Shown here piece by piece: positions 50,593 through 62,276 of a stretch of DNA of 64,000 nucleotides. The stretch lies in the NCBI RefSeq assembly GCF_037975245.1, contig NC_092581.1:632501-696500 (forward strand), written 5' to 3'. The position numbers and the translations under genes are program-made. The stretch is from Apostichopus japonicus (Eukaryota > Echinodermata > Holothuroidea > Aspidochirotida > Stichopodidae). The notes under the pieces were generated by a model. That model saw only the letters and a list, made by a program, of their open reading frames with translations, did not search any database and was not told the DNA's origin. How positions within the stretch are numbered: the first letter of the stretch is position 1; each line of letters opens with the position of its first letter.

Positions 50593-51380
50593 GTAAGGGA
50601 TATTTTTTACACATCCTTGCAGTTCATGTCTTATCTGCCTTATATTGTAAGGAATCATTTCGATGTCTTTGCCGTAACTAGTGAAAACTATCCGGCCTTC
50701 ACAACATATAATGCTTATAACACTGATGTACTGTATGACCCTTGATAGGCACTTTATAGGCACTTGATACCATATACCCTCTTTACCACTATACAGGGTC
50801 ATGTGCCCTTCTCTACGTTTCTTCTGTTGTAGTAAATTCTCATCTTTCTATCCTACCATTGGCATAAGGTGAGCTACTGTATACTATACCATGGAGTTGC
50901 TACCCTATACTTTACCTACAGTACCATTGAAGTGGTGCATTTCTCTACAGGTCTACCATTTATAAGGAACCTTTCTTTCTACCTACCTTTAGAGCAGTGC
51001 CCATCTCAGTCTATCTATTCCCTGGTCCCCCATTTACCCCCCAACCCCACCTTTATGTGTGCTGACTTCTTTCCCTCCTGCACATTTCCATATCTGATTA
51101 ATGTGGGTGCCATACTTGTATACATGTGAGTGTACAGTGGGCATATATATATATATTTTTTGGCTCTTTCTCTTAAGAAGGATTTTGAAGCAATTGTCTT
51201 ACACAGCTAACTAGACAATTGGCTAAATTGCTTTAACTATCTTAAGTTAGCATGGTGTTAACAGCACAGTGGTTGCATTGTCCTTGAAATTAAACTATAT
51301 ATATATGTATCAATGTAACTATATATATGTATCAATAATATGTATCATTTAATATCAGTTTCTTGTTTTTTTCCATGCAG

Positions 51381-51468
51381 TATACCACCTCCAGAACCAA
51401 GCGCCTAAACCCAAAAGGATTATTTGCGAATACGTCGAAGCAGGGAAACCACCTCACTATGGTCGAGA
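51381..51468 (+). CDS. CHN1/CHN2-like: Chimaerin exon 3 (linker into the SH2 domain)
   Basis: With one base from the previous exon this encodes LYHLQNQAPKPKRIIC and then EYVEAGKPPHYGR (residues 51-79), ending two bases into a Glu codon. The acceptor is TTCCATGCAG and the donor GTAAGT. Human beta2-chimaerin reads LYQLQQEAPRPKRIIC and KYYGRE at the same places. This is a constitutive exon and the meeting point of both N-terminal forms. It is too short for standard open-frame detection. Confidence 0.95.
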
Positions 51469-52440
51469 GTAAGTGAAGGAATTTATTTGATGGTTAATGG
51501 GGTTTGTGTGTGGAGGGGATGGGAGGGGATGTGGGGGATCTTCAGAAAGATATTGTAAGCATTTTTAATTGTAGGGAGAGGGATGGAGCAGTGAAAGTGA
51601 GCTGATATATTTCAAACGTTTACTTCTGCAGTAGGCCCTCCTATTTCCTTCCAAGTACATCTCTTGACAACTGAAATGAAGCACTGCAAGATCTGTAGAT
51701 CCAAACGTCTGCTATTTAAATTCATCTCTGCTATTTCTTCGTCACACTCCAACTATTATATAATACTAGTTTAGGATTGTTTGGGACTGGGCAGATTGTT
51801 TTGCCAGTAAATTGGCAATAATATTTATTTGAGATTCTACACACAAAACTTACTATAAACTGTAAGGGATAGCTGGGACTGAGTTCTGTCCACTCGTAAC
51901 AATATTGAATTTACAAATTAGTTCTGCATGAGAGAGGTGATACTGCACACAAGAAATATAGTAACCCTTTTAAGTTGGCTGTTGTTGATCTTTCATGTTA
52001 CCAAACAATATATATATAAGTATATACTGTAACAATTTGCAAATACAGATGGAGTTAAGTACTGTCATTGTTATAGTTACTATTTATGACTGTAAAGCTT
52101 GATAATTAACAAGGAGCAGCATGAGTGTTTTAAGATTTGTCAAATCAATGAACTGATTTTTAGCTACAAGAATATCGTGAACATGAATGAAAATCTAAAA
52201 TACCGTACAGCAATGCACATATTAACTGTACTATTGAACGAGGATCAGTGTATTATGGGAATACAAGTATAGCAAAGTTGTAAAAATCAAGAGGGAACAT
52301 AAAGCTTTCCAACTGGAGTATACTTGTTAAGCATTTGAAAACTTGAAAATATTCATATTGTTATATAATGTACAGTAGCTTAAATGTACATATTTAACAA
52401 TACTGTTGTCTTCATGCGGCTTCATCTGTACAGGTATTCA

Positions 52441-54150
52441 AACACATTTATCTTAGTACAAAACATGTTGATAAGGCTGACACATATACCTAAGTACAAA
52501 ACATGTTGATAAGGCTGACACATATACCTTAGTACAAAACATGTTGATAAGGCTGACACATATACCTTAGTACAAAACATTTTGAAGAAGCTAATACATA
52601 TACCTTAGTACAAAACATGTTGATGAAGCTGACACATTTACCTTAGTACAAAACATGTTGATAAGGCTGACACATATACCTTAGTACAAAACATGTTGAT
52701 AAGGCTGACACATATACCTTAGTACAAAACATTTTGATAAAGCTAATACATATACCTTAGTACAAAACATGTTGATAAGGCTGACACATTTACCAGAAGT
52801 ACAAAACATGTTGATAAGGCTGACACATATACCTTAGTACAAAACATGTTGATAAGGCTGACACATATACCTTAGTACAAAACATGTTGATAAGGCTGAC
52901 ACATATACCTTAGTACAAAACATTTTGATGAAGCTAATACATATACCTTAGTACAAAACATGTTGGTGAAGCTGACACATTTACCCTAATACAAAACATG
53001 TTGATGAAGCTGACACATTTACCTTAGTACAAAACATGTTGATGAAGCTGACACATTTACCTTAGTACAAAACATGTCGATAAGCAGTGGCGTAGGAAGG
53101 TACTTTTGAATGGGGGGTGCTGAAGACTGATGGCCGGCCTGGGCAAGGGGTCTAAAGGGAGGGGGTGTCCCCCTCCCCTTTGGAATTTTTTGGCATTTCC
53201 AGGTGGCCTCAGATGCATTTGGTGCAATGTAGCACACTTCAACACCCACTCCATTTTGTAAATAATTCTGCATTTTCACCTGGCCTTAGATGTAATTTGG
53301 TGCTCCAAATGAGATTTTTTTCTCATTTGGAAATGAAAAAGGGGTTTTCTGACTTGCGAAGCGGGGGGCGGAATGATACTTCCGCCCTCCATATTTTTCA
53401 GTCCCCCCGGTTCCTACGCCCTTGGTGATAAGGCTGACACATTTACCTTACTAGTACAAAACATGTTGATGAAGCTGACACATATACCTTAGTACAAAAC
53501 ATGTTGATGAAGCTGACACATTTGCCTTAATGCAAAACATGTTGATGAAGCTGACACATTTACCTTAGTACAAAACATGTTGATGAAGCTGACATTATTT
53601 ACCTTAGTACAAAACATGTTGATGAAGCTGACACATATACCTTAGTACAAAACATGTTGATGAAGCTGACACATTTACCTTAGTACAAAACATGTTGATA
53701 AGGCTGACACATATATACCTTAGTACAAAACATGTTGATGAAGCTAACGCATATACCTTAGTACAAAACATGTTGATGAAGCTGACATGTTGATGAAGCT
53801 GACACATTTACCTTAGTACAACACATGTTGATGAAGCTGACACATTTACCTTAGTACAAACATGTTGATGAAGTTGGCACATTTACCTTAGTACAAAACA
53901 TGTTGATGAAGCTGACACATTTACCTTAGTACAAAACATGTTGATGAAGTTGACACATTTACCTTAGTACAAAACATGTTGATGAAGCTCACAGATTAAC
54001 CTTATTAAAAATATGTTGATGAAGCTGGCACATTTACCTCAGTACAAAACATGTTGATGAAGCTCACAGATTAACCTTAGTACAAAACATGTTGATGAAG
54101 CTGACACATTTACCTTAGTACAAAACATGTTGATGAAGCTGACACATTCA
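52441..54150 (+). repeat. 38-bp minisatellite interrupted by a MITE
   Basis: About 36 units contain CCTTAGTACAAAACATGTTG followed by ATAAGGCTGACACATATA. Units left of the MITE are mostly of the ATAAGGCTG type and units to its right mostly of the ATGAAGCTG type, so the array is polarised. The minus-strand frames (FINMFCTKVNVSASSTC) are repeat artefacts. Confidence 0.92.
53085..53424. mobile_element. Family B hAT-type MITE, copy 2 (opposite orientation)
   Basis: This 340-bp copy is the reverse complement of the 12220 and 61926 copies, from CAGTGGCGTAGGAA to TTCCTACGCCCTTG. The flanks TCGATAAG and GTGATAAG each differ by one base from the array word TTGATAAG, as expected for an 8-bp duplication that has aged. 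Its host is a minisatellite, as for copy 1. The open frames on both strands (53019-53279, 53165-53428) lie in the MITE and are not genes. Confidence 0.9.
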
Positions 54151-55171
54151 GTTATTCGTTTCTGTCTACTCAACTTATTAAGTATTGAGTAATTATGGTA
54201 ATTATGGATAAGATAAATCAGCATTTTGTCCAGGTTTGAAAACAAGACTTTATTTATATTGATCTGCAGTGCTAGCATATTACATGTATTGGCAGCTACA
54301 GTATTCTGCACCAGCCTTTATGTACAGTTACTGTATATGTGCAGCATACTGCCTACATATCCTTCTCTCACTCTCTTCAGAAATGCTTATTAACACTATC
54401 ATTGGGAACAGAACATAGATGATTTCAAAAGAAAACATACCTATGGGGCAATGAAATTAAGTGAAAATATACTAAAGAAAGAAACATTGTTGGAGCAAAT
54501 TCAAGTTAATATCTGATGCCATGATATGTCTGATCAGGGACAGGTAGGCCTGTGTACACTCAAAGCTACACAAAAATGCAGCTTACAACCAGCGTCACGT
54601 TCCTCACCAAACATGCACATGCAGTTAACTTTTACATGTGCGGCCTAAAAGTAGGAAGTTTGTATTACATGGACAGCAAAGATCTCCAAGTTACGCTTAG
54701 TCTTAGAGCCTGGATCATAAACAAGCTAAGTTTATCACAAGACAATTTGTTAAAGGATATATGATAACGTGCTACATCCTTGTTTGCCCTATGATAGTTT
54801 GATCACAGTTCAGCCGTGCCCATACTGTGTGTATCCAAAAGGTGAAACATTCAATCTATTTGGGAAATATATCATCACAGAAGGATATTAACCACCTCAA
54901 TGATACTTTTCCTGCTAATTTTAGCCTAATTAAAGCCAAACTTTGATGAACTTTTGCACAGGATGATTGCAAAAAGGATGAAGTATCGAAAAAGGGAATA
55001 TGGAATAGAATTGGAAGTTTGACTTGTAGGCTCATATCAGCAGGAAAAGTCTTCCATGTAAAAAGGGGACTATAGATACAGGACACAAATAGTTGCTAAA
55101 TGGGCTAAAATGGTCACCCATTTCCAAACAGTTATCATTAGTAAATAAGTTTGTGATAATCTTTGTTCACA

Positions 55172-56698
55172 AGTTTGGGTATCTAGCTGGGTATCTAGCC
55201 ATGTAACAGGTATTGTAGCTGGGTATCTAGCCATGTACCAGGTAATGTAACTGGGTATCTAGCCATGTACCGGGTATTGTAGCTGGGTATCTAGCCATGT
55301 ATGTACCAGGTAATGTAGCTGGGTATCTAGCCATGTATGTACCAGGTAATGTAGCTGGGTATCTATGTAGCCATGTATGTAACAGGTATTGTAGCTGGGT
55401 ATCTAGCAATGTATATACCAGGTAATGTAGCTGGGTATCTAGCCATGTACCAGGTAATGTAGCTGGGTGTCTAGCCATGTACCAGGTATTGTAGCTGGGT
55501 ATCTAGCCATGGTTCAGGTATTGTAGCTGGGTATCTAGCCATGTACCAGGTAATGTAGCTGGGTATCTAGCCATGTAACAGGTATTGTAGCTGGGTATCT
55601 AGTCATGTATATACCAGGTATTGTAGCTGGGTATCTAGCCATGTTTGTACCAGGTAATGTAGCTGGGTATCTAGCCATGTACCAGGTATTGTAGCTGGGT
55701 ATCTTGCCATGTATGTACCAGGTAATGCAGCTGGGTATCTAGCAATGTATGTACCAGGTAATGTAGCTGGGTATCTAGCCATGTACCAGGTATTGTAGCT
55801 GGGTAGCTAGCCATGTACCAGGTATTGTAGCTGGGTATCTAGCCATGTATGTACCAGGTAATGTAACTGGGTATCTAGCCATGTACCAGGTATTGTAGCT
55901 GGGTATCTAGCCATGTAACAGGTATTGTAGCTGGGTATCTAGCCATGTATGTACCAGGTAATGTAACTGGGTATCTATCCATGTACCAGGTAATGTAACT
56001 GGGTATCTAGCCATGTACCAGGTATTGTAGCTGGGTATCTAGCCATGTAACAGGTATTGTAGCTGGGTATCTAGCCATGTATGAACCAGGTAATGTAACT
56101 GGTTATCTAGCCATGTACCAGGTATTGTAGCTGGGTATCTAGCCATGTAACAGGTATTGTAGCTGGGTATCTAGCCATGTATGTACCAGGTAATGTAACT
56201 GGGTATCTAGCCATGTACCAGGTATTGTAGCTGGGTATCTAGCCATGTAACAGGTATTGTAGCTGGGTATCTAGCCATGTATGTACCAGGTAATGTAACT
56301 GGGTATCTAGCCATGTACCAGGTATTGTAGCTGGGTATCTAGCCATGTACCAGGTATTGTAGCTGGGTATCTAGCCATGTAACAGGTATTGTAGCTGGGT
56401 ATCTAGCCATGTATGTACCAGGTAATGTAACTGGGTATCTATCCATGTACCAGGTAATGTAACTGGGTATCTAGCCATGTACCAGGTATTGTAGCTGGGT
56501 ATCTAGCCATGTAACAGGTATTGTAGCTGGGAATCTAGCCATGTAACAGGTATTGTAGCTGGGTATCTAGCCATGTAACAGGTATTGTAGCTGGGTATCT
56601 AGCCATGTAACAGGTATTGTAGCTGGGTATCTAGCCATGTAACAGGTATTGTAGCTGGGTATCTAGCCATGTAACAGGTATTGTAGCTGGGTAACTGC
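55172..56698 (+). repeat. 32-36-bp minisatellite, about 45 copies
   Basis: The units contain GTAGCTGGGTATCTAGCCAT followed by GTACCAGGTATT. Variants have GTAACAGG, an added GTAT (GTATGTACCAGGTAAT), or GTAACTGGG. Near the right end a run of seven nearly identical GTAACAGGTATT units suggests recent local expansion. Minus-strand frames (DTQLHYLVH) are artefacts. Confidence 0.92.
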
Positions 56699-57554
56699 TT
56701 CTGTCTTAAAAGCATTAAGCAGCTTGTGGTATATATAGCTCCTGCTGCATCCATTGGCTAATGCTTGAGTGCAAAACGGGTTGTCACTAGCACCGGTGAT
56801 GTCATGTTCAATAGTTAAACAGGAAGGAAATTATCCAAGATTTCAAAGAAACACCAGCACTTATTCTTGCAATAGGTTGTGCAGCTTACAACATGTTTAT
56901 GGAAGTTGCTTTGGTCGTCCTTGAAATACTTTTCAACTATGAACCACTTTAGTCATCAAAGCTAAAATGACCAAATAACTATAATTTCACGATTTTGGGA
57001 AAAGAAGGAATTTCCGCACTTTTTTTACCAATTTAGTAAAAATAATTTAATTGCTTATTTTGGACTGTCTCTGGAGGAGGGACATATGAATCTATTTGTA
57101 TGAATCATATGAATCTATTTGTACATATGAATCTATTTTTATAAACCATGTTGGTAAATTAAAAAAGCAAAAAACAAGTGACCACATGCTCCTCCATGCA
57201 CACTTTATCCACCTCTCAACATAAAGCCTGCCCTCTAATACAGTAGAGTTCGGGCATATTGTGGTTTGATAATGGGTTAATTAAAACCGCTGCTCTAGAG
57301 ATAACAAACGTAATGAAAAATGACACGAGTGATTTCCACTTTCCTTGTCTCACTTCAGTAAATCCCTGAGAGAGTAATTAAAGTTAAAGTTGTTTTCGTA
57401 AAAGATTTGTTCACTCTCTAGTACTATCATTTTTAATTTCCTCCTTGGATTATTATTATTTTTTCTTTCCGGTTTTGTTTATATTTTTTTTATGGAGATG
57501 CCTATTTCAGTCATCATGTGTGTTGTTGCTTTTTTTCTTCTACTCCTTAATCAG

Positions 57555-57671
57555 ATTCCACGGACCAATCAGTAGAGACACCGCTGACTGGCTCTTAACC
57601 AATGATGGGGAGGGGAGCTATCTCGTCCGAGAGAGTCTCAGAGCCCGTGGAAGTTACACACTAGGTCTTAG
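57555..57671 (+). CDS. CHN1/CHN2-like: Chimaerin exon 4 (N-terminal half of the SH2 domain)
   Basis: This exon encodes residues 80-118, reading EFHGPISRDTADWLL, then EGSYLVRES and then GSYTLGL, and ends two bases into an Arg codon. YLVRES is the FLVRES motif of SH2 domains; its Arg (residue 105) is the phosphotyrosine-binding residue, so binding chemistry is kept. Vertebrate chimaerins have EFHGMISREAAD and SYLIRES here. The acceptor is CTCCTTAATCAG and the donor GTAATT. The reading frame continues upstream into a Phe-rich stretch that is the polypyrimidine tract of the acceptor, not protein. Confidence 0.96.
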
Positions 57672-59674
57672 GTAATTTCAGGAATGGCTTTTCAATTAAT
57701 GGAGTTGTTGTCTCTTAGGTAGAACAACTTCCAAAGAAAAAAACTTAAAAAACAAAAATAAAAAAATTAGTTTGAATTCCTTTTGTAGTAGTTTGTAGAA
57801 CAGTAGATATTGTTTGTTATAAATCTGCAGCATTTTACAATTCACGTTGTTACTCTGTATATAGACGTGGTATTTTACAATTCACATTGTTACTCTGTAT
57901 ATAGACGTGGTATTTAAAGGTGTGGAATTCAGAATGGTTAATTGTGAAGAAGGAGGAAGCGTAAGGTGATGTGCAAGTTAGAGGAAAATGAAGTGCAGTG
58001 GCAAAAAACTTTTGCAAATTATTGAAGTTCTGTTGGCTCATCTTTGAACCGTTTGTGTACACTGTTTGTATAAAATTGCATCCTACAGTTTCCAGTAGTT
58101 TAGGCGCTGTGCACATATGGGAACATAAGTGGACATTGGCAAAGTGCTTGTCATGAACAGATAAATCCTCCTCAGTAAAATATTAGATACTCTGCTCCTT
58201 ATTTCCATGATCAGAGCAGTAGCCTGTTGCAGTAAGTTATTAACTCTCTGAACTGTCTGGTTTAGAATAATGCAGGCAGGTTGGAACCTCCCAAAAGTAA
58301 CTTTGTGCAAATTTTTAGCAATTCTTAATAGCTTGCTAACAGCCTTTAAGAAGCATAGCATGCCAATAACCTTTAAACACGTCCAGGGTATTTATCTCCT
58401 GGATTCATCATCATGTTTCATCTTTAAAACACATCGACAGCAAAAGCGATATTTTTGAACATGGAAGTTTTCCAAGTTGGCTAATGCCCAAATCTTTAAA
58501 CTCGCTGAAGGTTTGACAATTTAGAAGAAAGAAAAATAAGCAAAAAAGAAGGAGAAAGAGGGGAGGGAATACAAAATGAAAGATACAGTAAATATGGACT
58601 TTATTCAGTTATCATTCTAGGAGGACGATGGAAGTGTTTTAAGGCAGCGACGTGTCTGGGGCATGGAGGAGTATATCCTGTGCGTCATGTAACAGGAACT
58701 ATAGGCTTATCGTATACACAGAGTGACAAGCAATTAACCCAAAATTAATGATACCCATCCTATCAACTTGGCACAAAGACGTAGTTGATATAAGTCGCAT
58801 AAAATATTTTTAGATCACTTTCCTGGAGTATTGTCTTTTGTCAAGGCCAGTCAGGAGGTGATGTAATGAGCTAGATAGTAGATAACTGCTTTGTTTCTCA
58901 ATCCACAATGGCTGACTTTGAAAACATTTACAACTTAAACAAGCAGGATGAGGTATTTAACGACACATCCCCATACAGATCAATTGGGCTACTATAGTCT
59001 ATTGATTCAAATAATTATGATTATATTTATAGGTGAAGTTGTGTTGAAGTGGTTAATGGGTTAGAGTGTCTGCCCAGGATCAAATCCTCACCAGGGAACC
59101 AGATTAATTGGTGGTACTTGAAGACATAATTTACCCACCTGCCTGGTAATTACACTCATAGATAATTCCAGGCTTGGTAATCTATCATCACATGGATAGG
59201 GTTTCAAATGAGTTTCTCTTCTGTTCTGGGAAATACTTAACCAAACTAGTATACAATTTTTCTCATCTTTTGTATGGTTAAGAAAAAGAAAAGATGCTTT
59301 CCTCATTGAAATTATTTAGATATCCAGCGTAATTCTTTCAGGGTGACAATGCAACGTTTTGTTCTTATGTCTCCTTACATTCAAATTTTCCTACAGTAAC
59401 TTAACACTTTTCTCCTTTGATAGAGAGCTATAATTGTTGATCAAATCAGCTGTCTGTTTTATCCAACTCTAGAATATTAGTGATAACAGTTCTTGCAAGT
59501 GATGATACATCTAGTTTTACTTAGCTCCTCACTTACCTGTCTCCCCACAACCTTAGCACCCTCTTTCTACCGTGCCTAGAATAGTACCTAAAAGTGATAT
59601 CAGTTGGAACCAATTAATCAAGTCTTTTTTAATGAACTGTTTAAACCAACTGTTCTCCTCTGTCTTGTCGTTAG
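57672..59674 (+). other. Chimaerin intron 4
   Basis: This 2.0-kb intron has a 40-bp direct duplication at 57834-57914 (CAATTCACGTTGTTACTCTG, then TATATAGACGTGGTAT). I see no exon. A stretch at 59050-59110 (TGGGTTAGAGTGTC, then GGATCAAATCCTC) has weak A-box/B-box-like words and may be an old SINE head. Confidence 0.55.
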
Positions 59675-59927
59675 GTGCAATCACAGTACAAAGAACTTTC
59701 GTCTCTTTTTCGATGGCAAACACTATGTGGCAGACAAGAGGTTTGACACGCTGCATGACCTGGTGGAAGATGGCCTCATCACTATGTATGTGGAGGCCAA
59801 CGCTGCAGACTATATCAATGCAATGGTGGCTGAGCCCATCTATGACAAACACAGCAAGTTCTCCACCGTCATAGAAAACGAAAGAAACATGTCCATGGAA
59901 CGACATGATCATCATGTCTTCGACGAT
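59675..59927 (+). CDS. CHN1/CHN2-like: Chimaerin exon 5 (C-terminal half of the SH2 domain and linker)
   Basis: This exon encodes residues 119-203. RCNHSTKNFRLFFDGKHYV is followed by RFDTLHDLVEDGLITMYVE, which ends the SH2 fold. The linker then reads AMVAEPIYDKHSKFSTV and ends with a His-rich SMERHDHHVFDD. Human chimaerins have NFRLYYDGKHFV, RFESIHDLVTDGLITLYIE and NPIYEH at these places. The acceptor is CTTGTCGTTAG, and the donor GTGAGA is non-canonical only in lacking an A at +3. The exon ends in phase 0. Confidence 0.95.
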
Positions 59928-60963
59928 GTGAGATATTTTGCATATATTTCATAAAGAACAAAATCAACCTCGGGTGTATGTTTGTGATATTTTAGGATAG
60001 TCCCGAGGAGTATGGTAAGCAAAATTGAGAGGGTTTTTGTATCAAACCTTCGGCTGGCTAAATACATGTGGAGTGATCTTCCAGTATCAACAACCAAGGG
60101 TCACTCATCCAGATTTGGTAAACAAAGAAGCCACTGTTCCAATTTTAAACAGAGATCAGATCTTGATTGTGGGTTGCATTAATTGTGCAAATGGTATTAT
60201 CAATTTAGCATGTTAGGGTAGGCTGTTTGAGTATGCTTTAGTTCCAATTGTTACAGCCTAATGGTTAGGCCTAGGCTAAATGTTTGTCTGTATGTAACTA
60301 TAAGAAACATTGAAAGTCAAGTATTGCCTATCTCTCTTAGGATGGTGTTATACCCAGACTGACCCGAGAACCAGATTCAGATTTTTGCTTTCTTCATCTG
60401 CTAGTTTCATTTCTTGGTGTAACAAACCAAATTGAGAGCCATGAACATTGCCTGGATTTCCAGTCAACATGCAAAGTACAGCTAAATGTCTTCACAGCAA
60501 CACACATGTGTCTTGTTTAGCATGTACTAACAGAATTTGTTCTTCAGGCTGAATCCTATAAAGGTTTCAGCAACATAACTTGGGAAGGCTTGTTGTTGGT
60601 GATAAATTGTGTTGGTTGGTAAACTATGTGTACTGTAGTCTACTACTACTGGCTTCGGCCAGCTTGCGAGTCTACAAGCCTCCATGGCTTCTTTCGTGAG
60701 TTCCTGCTTGCGGGAAGATCACATATACATACATACATACATACATACTACTCTGTTAAGCCCCAAAGCTTCCTCCAATACTTCCTTTTGTAGCTATGTT
60801 TTTTTTTTTTTTTTTGAATCATTCAGGTATTACTAGTCAAGTATATTTTGATTGTAATCTTGTGGTATAACAAATAAAAGAGATGACATGAATGCTATGT
60901 ATTTATAAATTGGTTATGTTTTTTATTGGCATTTTTAAATACTGTTCCTTTATTTATATACAG
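59928..60963 (+). other. Chimaerin intron 5
   Basis: This is about 1.0 kb with a SINE fragment at 60645-60752 and a T16 run near 60800. No exon is supported. A 19-nt segment with splice-like borders at 59996-60014 was considered and rejected. Confidence 0.55.
60645..60752 (+). mobile_element. SINE 3'-end fragment with CATA tail
   Basis: TTCGGCCAGCTTGCGAG, then GAGTTCCTGCTTGCGGGA, and the (CATA)n tail match the 3' half of the SINE at 62277-62562. The tRNA-like head is absent, so this copy is 5'-truncated. Confidence 0.7.
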
Positions 60964-61053
60964 CCTGACACTGGACACGATCATCACCCACTTGTTATCA
61001 CAGAGACTGCAAATGTGGAGGCATCAACATACGAGAAAGCTCACAATTTCAAG
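60964..61053 (+). CDS. CHN1/CHN2-like: Chimaerin exon 6 (linker and first C1 residue)
   Basis: This 90-nt exon in phase 0-0 encodes residues 204-233, PDTGHDHHPLVITETAN then VEASTYEKAHNFK. It corresponds to the vertebrate linker ending YEKIHNFK or YEKTHNFK. His230 is the first zinc ligand of the C1 domain. The acceptor is TTTATATACAG and the donor GTAGAG. The vertebrate SSLVRRA linker segment is not obvious here, so the SH2-C1 linker is shorter or diverged. Confidence 0.92.
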
Positions 61054-61423
61054 GTAGAGAATCGGAGACAGGGACTCCTTTACTGTTTGACATCTTTAAA
61101 AAGTCTGTTACATTTGCAAAACAAGAATCAGCCTACCACACTCTCATCGAAGATTAACTTAGCCTAGCCATATTTGCATAAGCATCAGGGCTGAAGTAGA
61201 TGGGGCATTAACCTTTTAGTCAAATGAGAAACTCCATAGAGTTTCTGCAGAAAAATACAGCACTAGGCTGTTTAATTGAGTGAATAAACCCGTGAGAGTT
61301 CCTTGTGAATGTAACCAACTGTATTAAGTTTTGCTTGAAAGATGTCAAAAGTAATCAGGATTTCAGGTTTCCATGAGTCGTGTCATAGTCCCTGCAAGTT
61401 TTGTCTATTTTCTTGTTTTGTAG

Positions 61424-61564
61424 TTTGATGATGATATGTTAGTCAGCTCCCCCATGGCAACACTGCCAATGTTAGACGACATTTACATGCAAGACTTTCA
61501 ATACTTCAGATGCTTGCAAATGCCACATATGTATATCAAAGAAAAGCAACAGAGCAATGAATAA
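61424..61564 (+). CDS. Candidate alternative terminal exon (tentative)
   Basis: A strong acceptor (pyrimidine-rich TTGTCTATTTTCTTGTTTTG then TAG at 61421-61423) is followed in phase 0 by 46 open codons (FDDDMLVSSPMATLPMLDD at the start, KEKQQSNE at the end) and a TAA. Exon 6 ends in phase 0, so this would give a protein with SH2 but no C1 or RhoGAP domain. AATAAA (61560-61565) overlaps the stop codon as a possible poly(A) signal. The peptide matches no family I know. An open run of 46 codons can arise by chance, so confidence is low. Confidence 0.25.
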   Translation, partial: FDDDMLVSSPMATLPMLDDIYMQDFQYFRCLQMPHMYIKEKQQSNE

Positions 61565-61807
61565 AAAAGTTAAATATTCAAGTATGGAGGGTTCTGAGAT
61601 ACCTTACTGAGAGGTTGTGAAACATTCAGGAACATCCGTAGTTATAAAGAAACATTCAAATCATGTTATCTCCTAAGCAGAATAAGTGTTTTGTTTCTTA
61701 ATGTTAACAGTTTTTGACCCTGAAACTAATGTCATCATTAGGTTCTGTAACCAACTTCATAAATTCAGCATTTGCAAAACCCATCTCCATTATAGAAAGT
61801 TATTTAG

Positions 61808-61814
<7 letters not shown>

Positions 61815-61862
<48 letters not shown>
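61815..61862. repeat. TA microsatellite
   Basis: This is an uninterrupted alternating TA tract of about 48 bases, preceded by TTATTTA. Confidence 0.95.
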
Positions 61863-61864
<2 letters not shown>

Positions 61865-61925
61865 CATGTGTGACATTATGATGTCATAATTAGACTTGAT
61901 CAAGTCTCCGGCCTAGCATGTGAAG

Positions 61926-62264
61926 CAAGGGCGTAGGAAACGGGGGGGCTGAAAAATATGGGGGGCGGAAGTATCATTCCGCCCCCCCGCTTTGCAAGTC
62001 AGAAAACCCCTTTTTCATTTCCAAATGAGAAAAAAATCTCATTTGGAGCACCAAATTGCATCTAAGGCCAGGTGAAAATGCAAAATTATTTACGAAATGG
62101 AGTGGGTGTTGAAGTGTGCTATATTGCACTAAATTGCATCTGAGGCCACCTGAAATTGCAAAAAATTCCAAAGGGGAGGGGGACACTCCCTCCCCTTAGA
62201 CCCCTCCCCCAGGCCGGCCATCAGTCTTCAGCCCCCCACTCAAAAGTACCTTCCTACGCCACTT
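61926..62264. mobile_element. Family B hAT-type MITE, copy 3
   Basis: The element is 339 bp. The left end is CAAGGGCGTAGGAA and the right end, read inverted, is AAGTGGCGTAGGAA. A perfect 8-bp duplication ATGTGAAG flanks it (61918-61925 and 62265-62272). It has the same orientation and body as copy 1 (12220). The open frame at 61974-62186 on the minus strand matches the one in copy 2 because both lie in the same MITE body. Confidence 0.92.
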
Positions 62265-62276
62265 ATGTGAAGAAAC

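Larger units (their letters stand above)
17012..51380 (+). other. Chimaerin intron 2 (34.4 kb)
   Basis: This is the intron between exon 2 and exon 3 in the basic splice form; exon 2B (49876-50592) lies inside it. It is filled with tandem arrays listed separately. The stretches 18226-18998, 22332-26831, 28501-34130, 37571-40617, 40815-41530, 42317-42765, 43270-46302 and 48170-49875 hold no other exon that I recognise. They are AT-rich with short simple repeats, for example (AAT)n on the plus strand at 39571-39597. Transposons are at 24187-24476 and 29435-30263. Confidence 0.6.
51469..57554 (+). other. Chimaerin intron 3
   Basis: The intron is 6.1 kb. It contains a 38-bp array with an inserted MITE (52441-54150) and a 32-36-bp array (55172-56698). 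The rest (51469-52440, 54151-55171, 56699-57554) is AT-rich without a recognised exon. A three-copy CATATGAATCTATTTGTA repeat lies at about 57083-57140. Confidence 0.6.

Noticed and set aside
49899-50681. Exon 2B read as a stand-alone 260-codon gene from 49899
   Set aside because: 49899 is TTG, not ATG. The residues after 50592 follow a good donor site and look non-coding, while splicing at 50593 joins exon 3 in frame.
53019-53428. Overlapping open frames on both strands
   Set aside because: They lie within the family B MITE; the same frame recurs in the copy at 61974-62186.
59050-59110. tRNA gene or SINE head
   Set aside because: Only weak A-box and B-box words and no cloverleaf or tail that I can support.
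59996-60014. 19-nt micro-exon with TTTTAG and GGTAAG borders in intron 5
   Set aside because: Its neighbours are both phase 0 and 19 is not a multiple of three, so inclusion would shift the frame.
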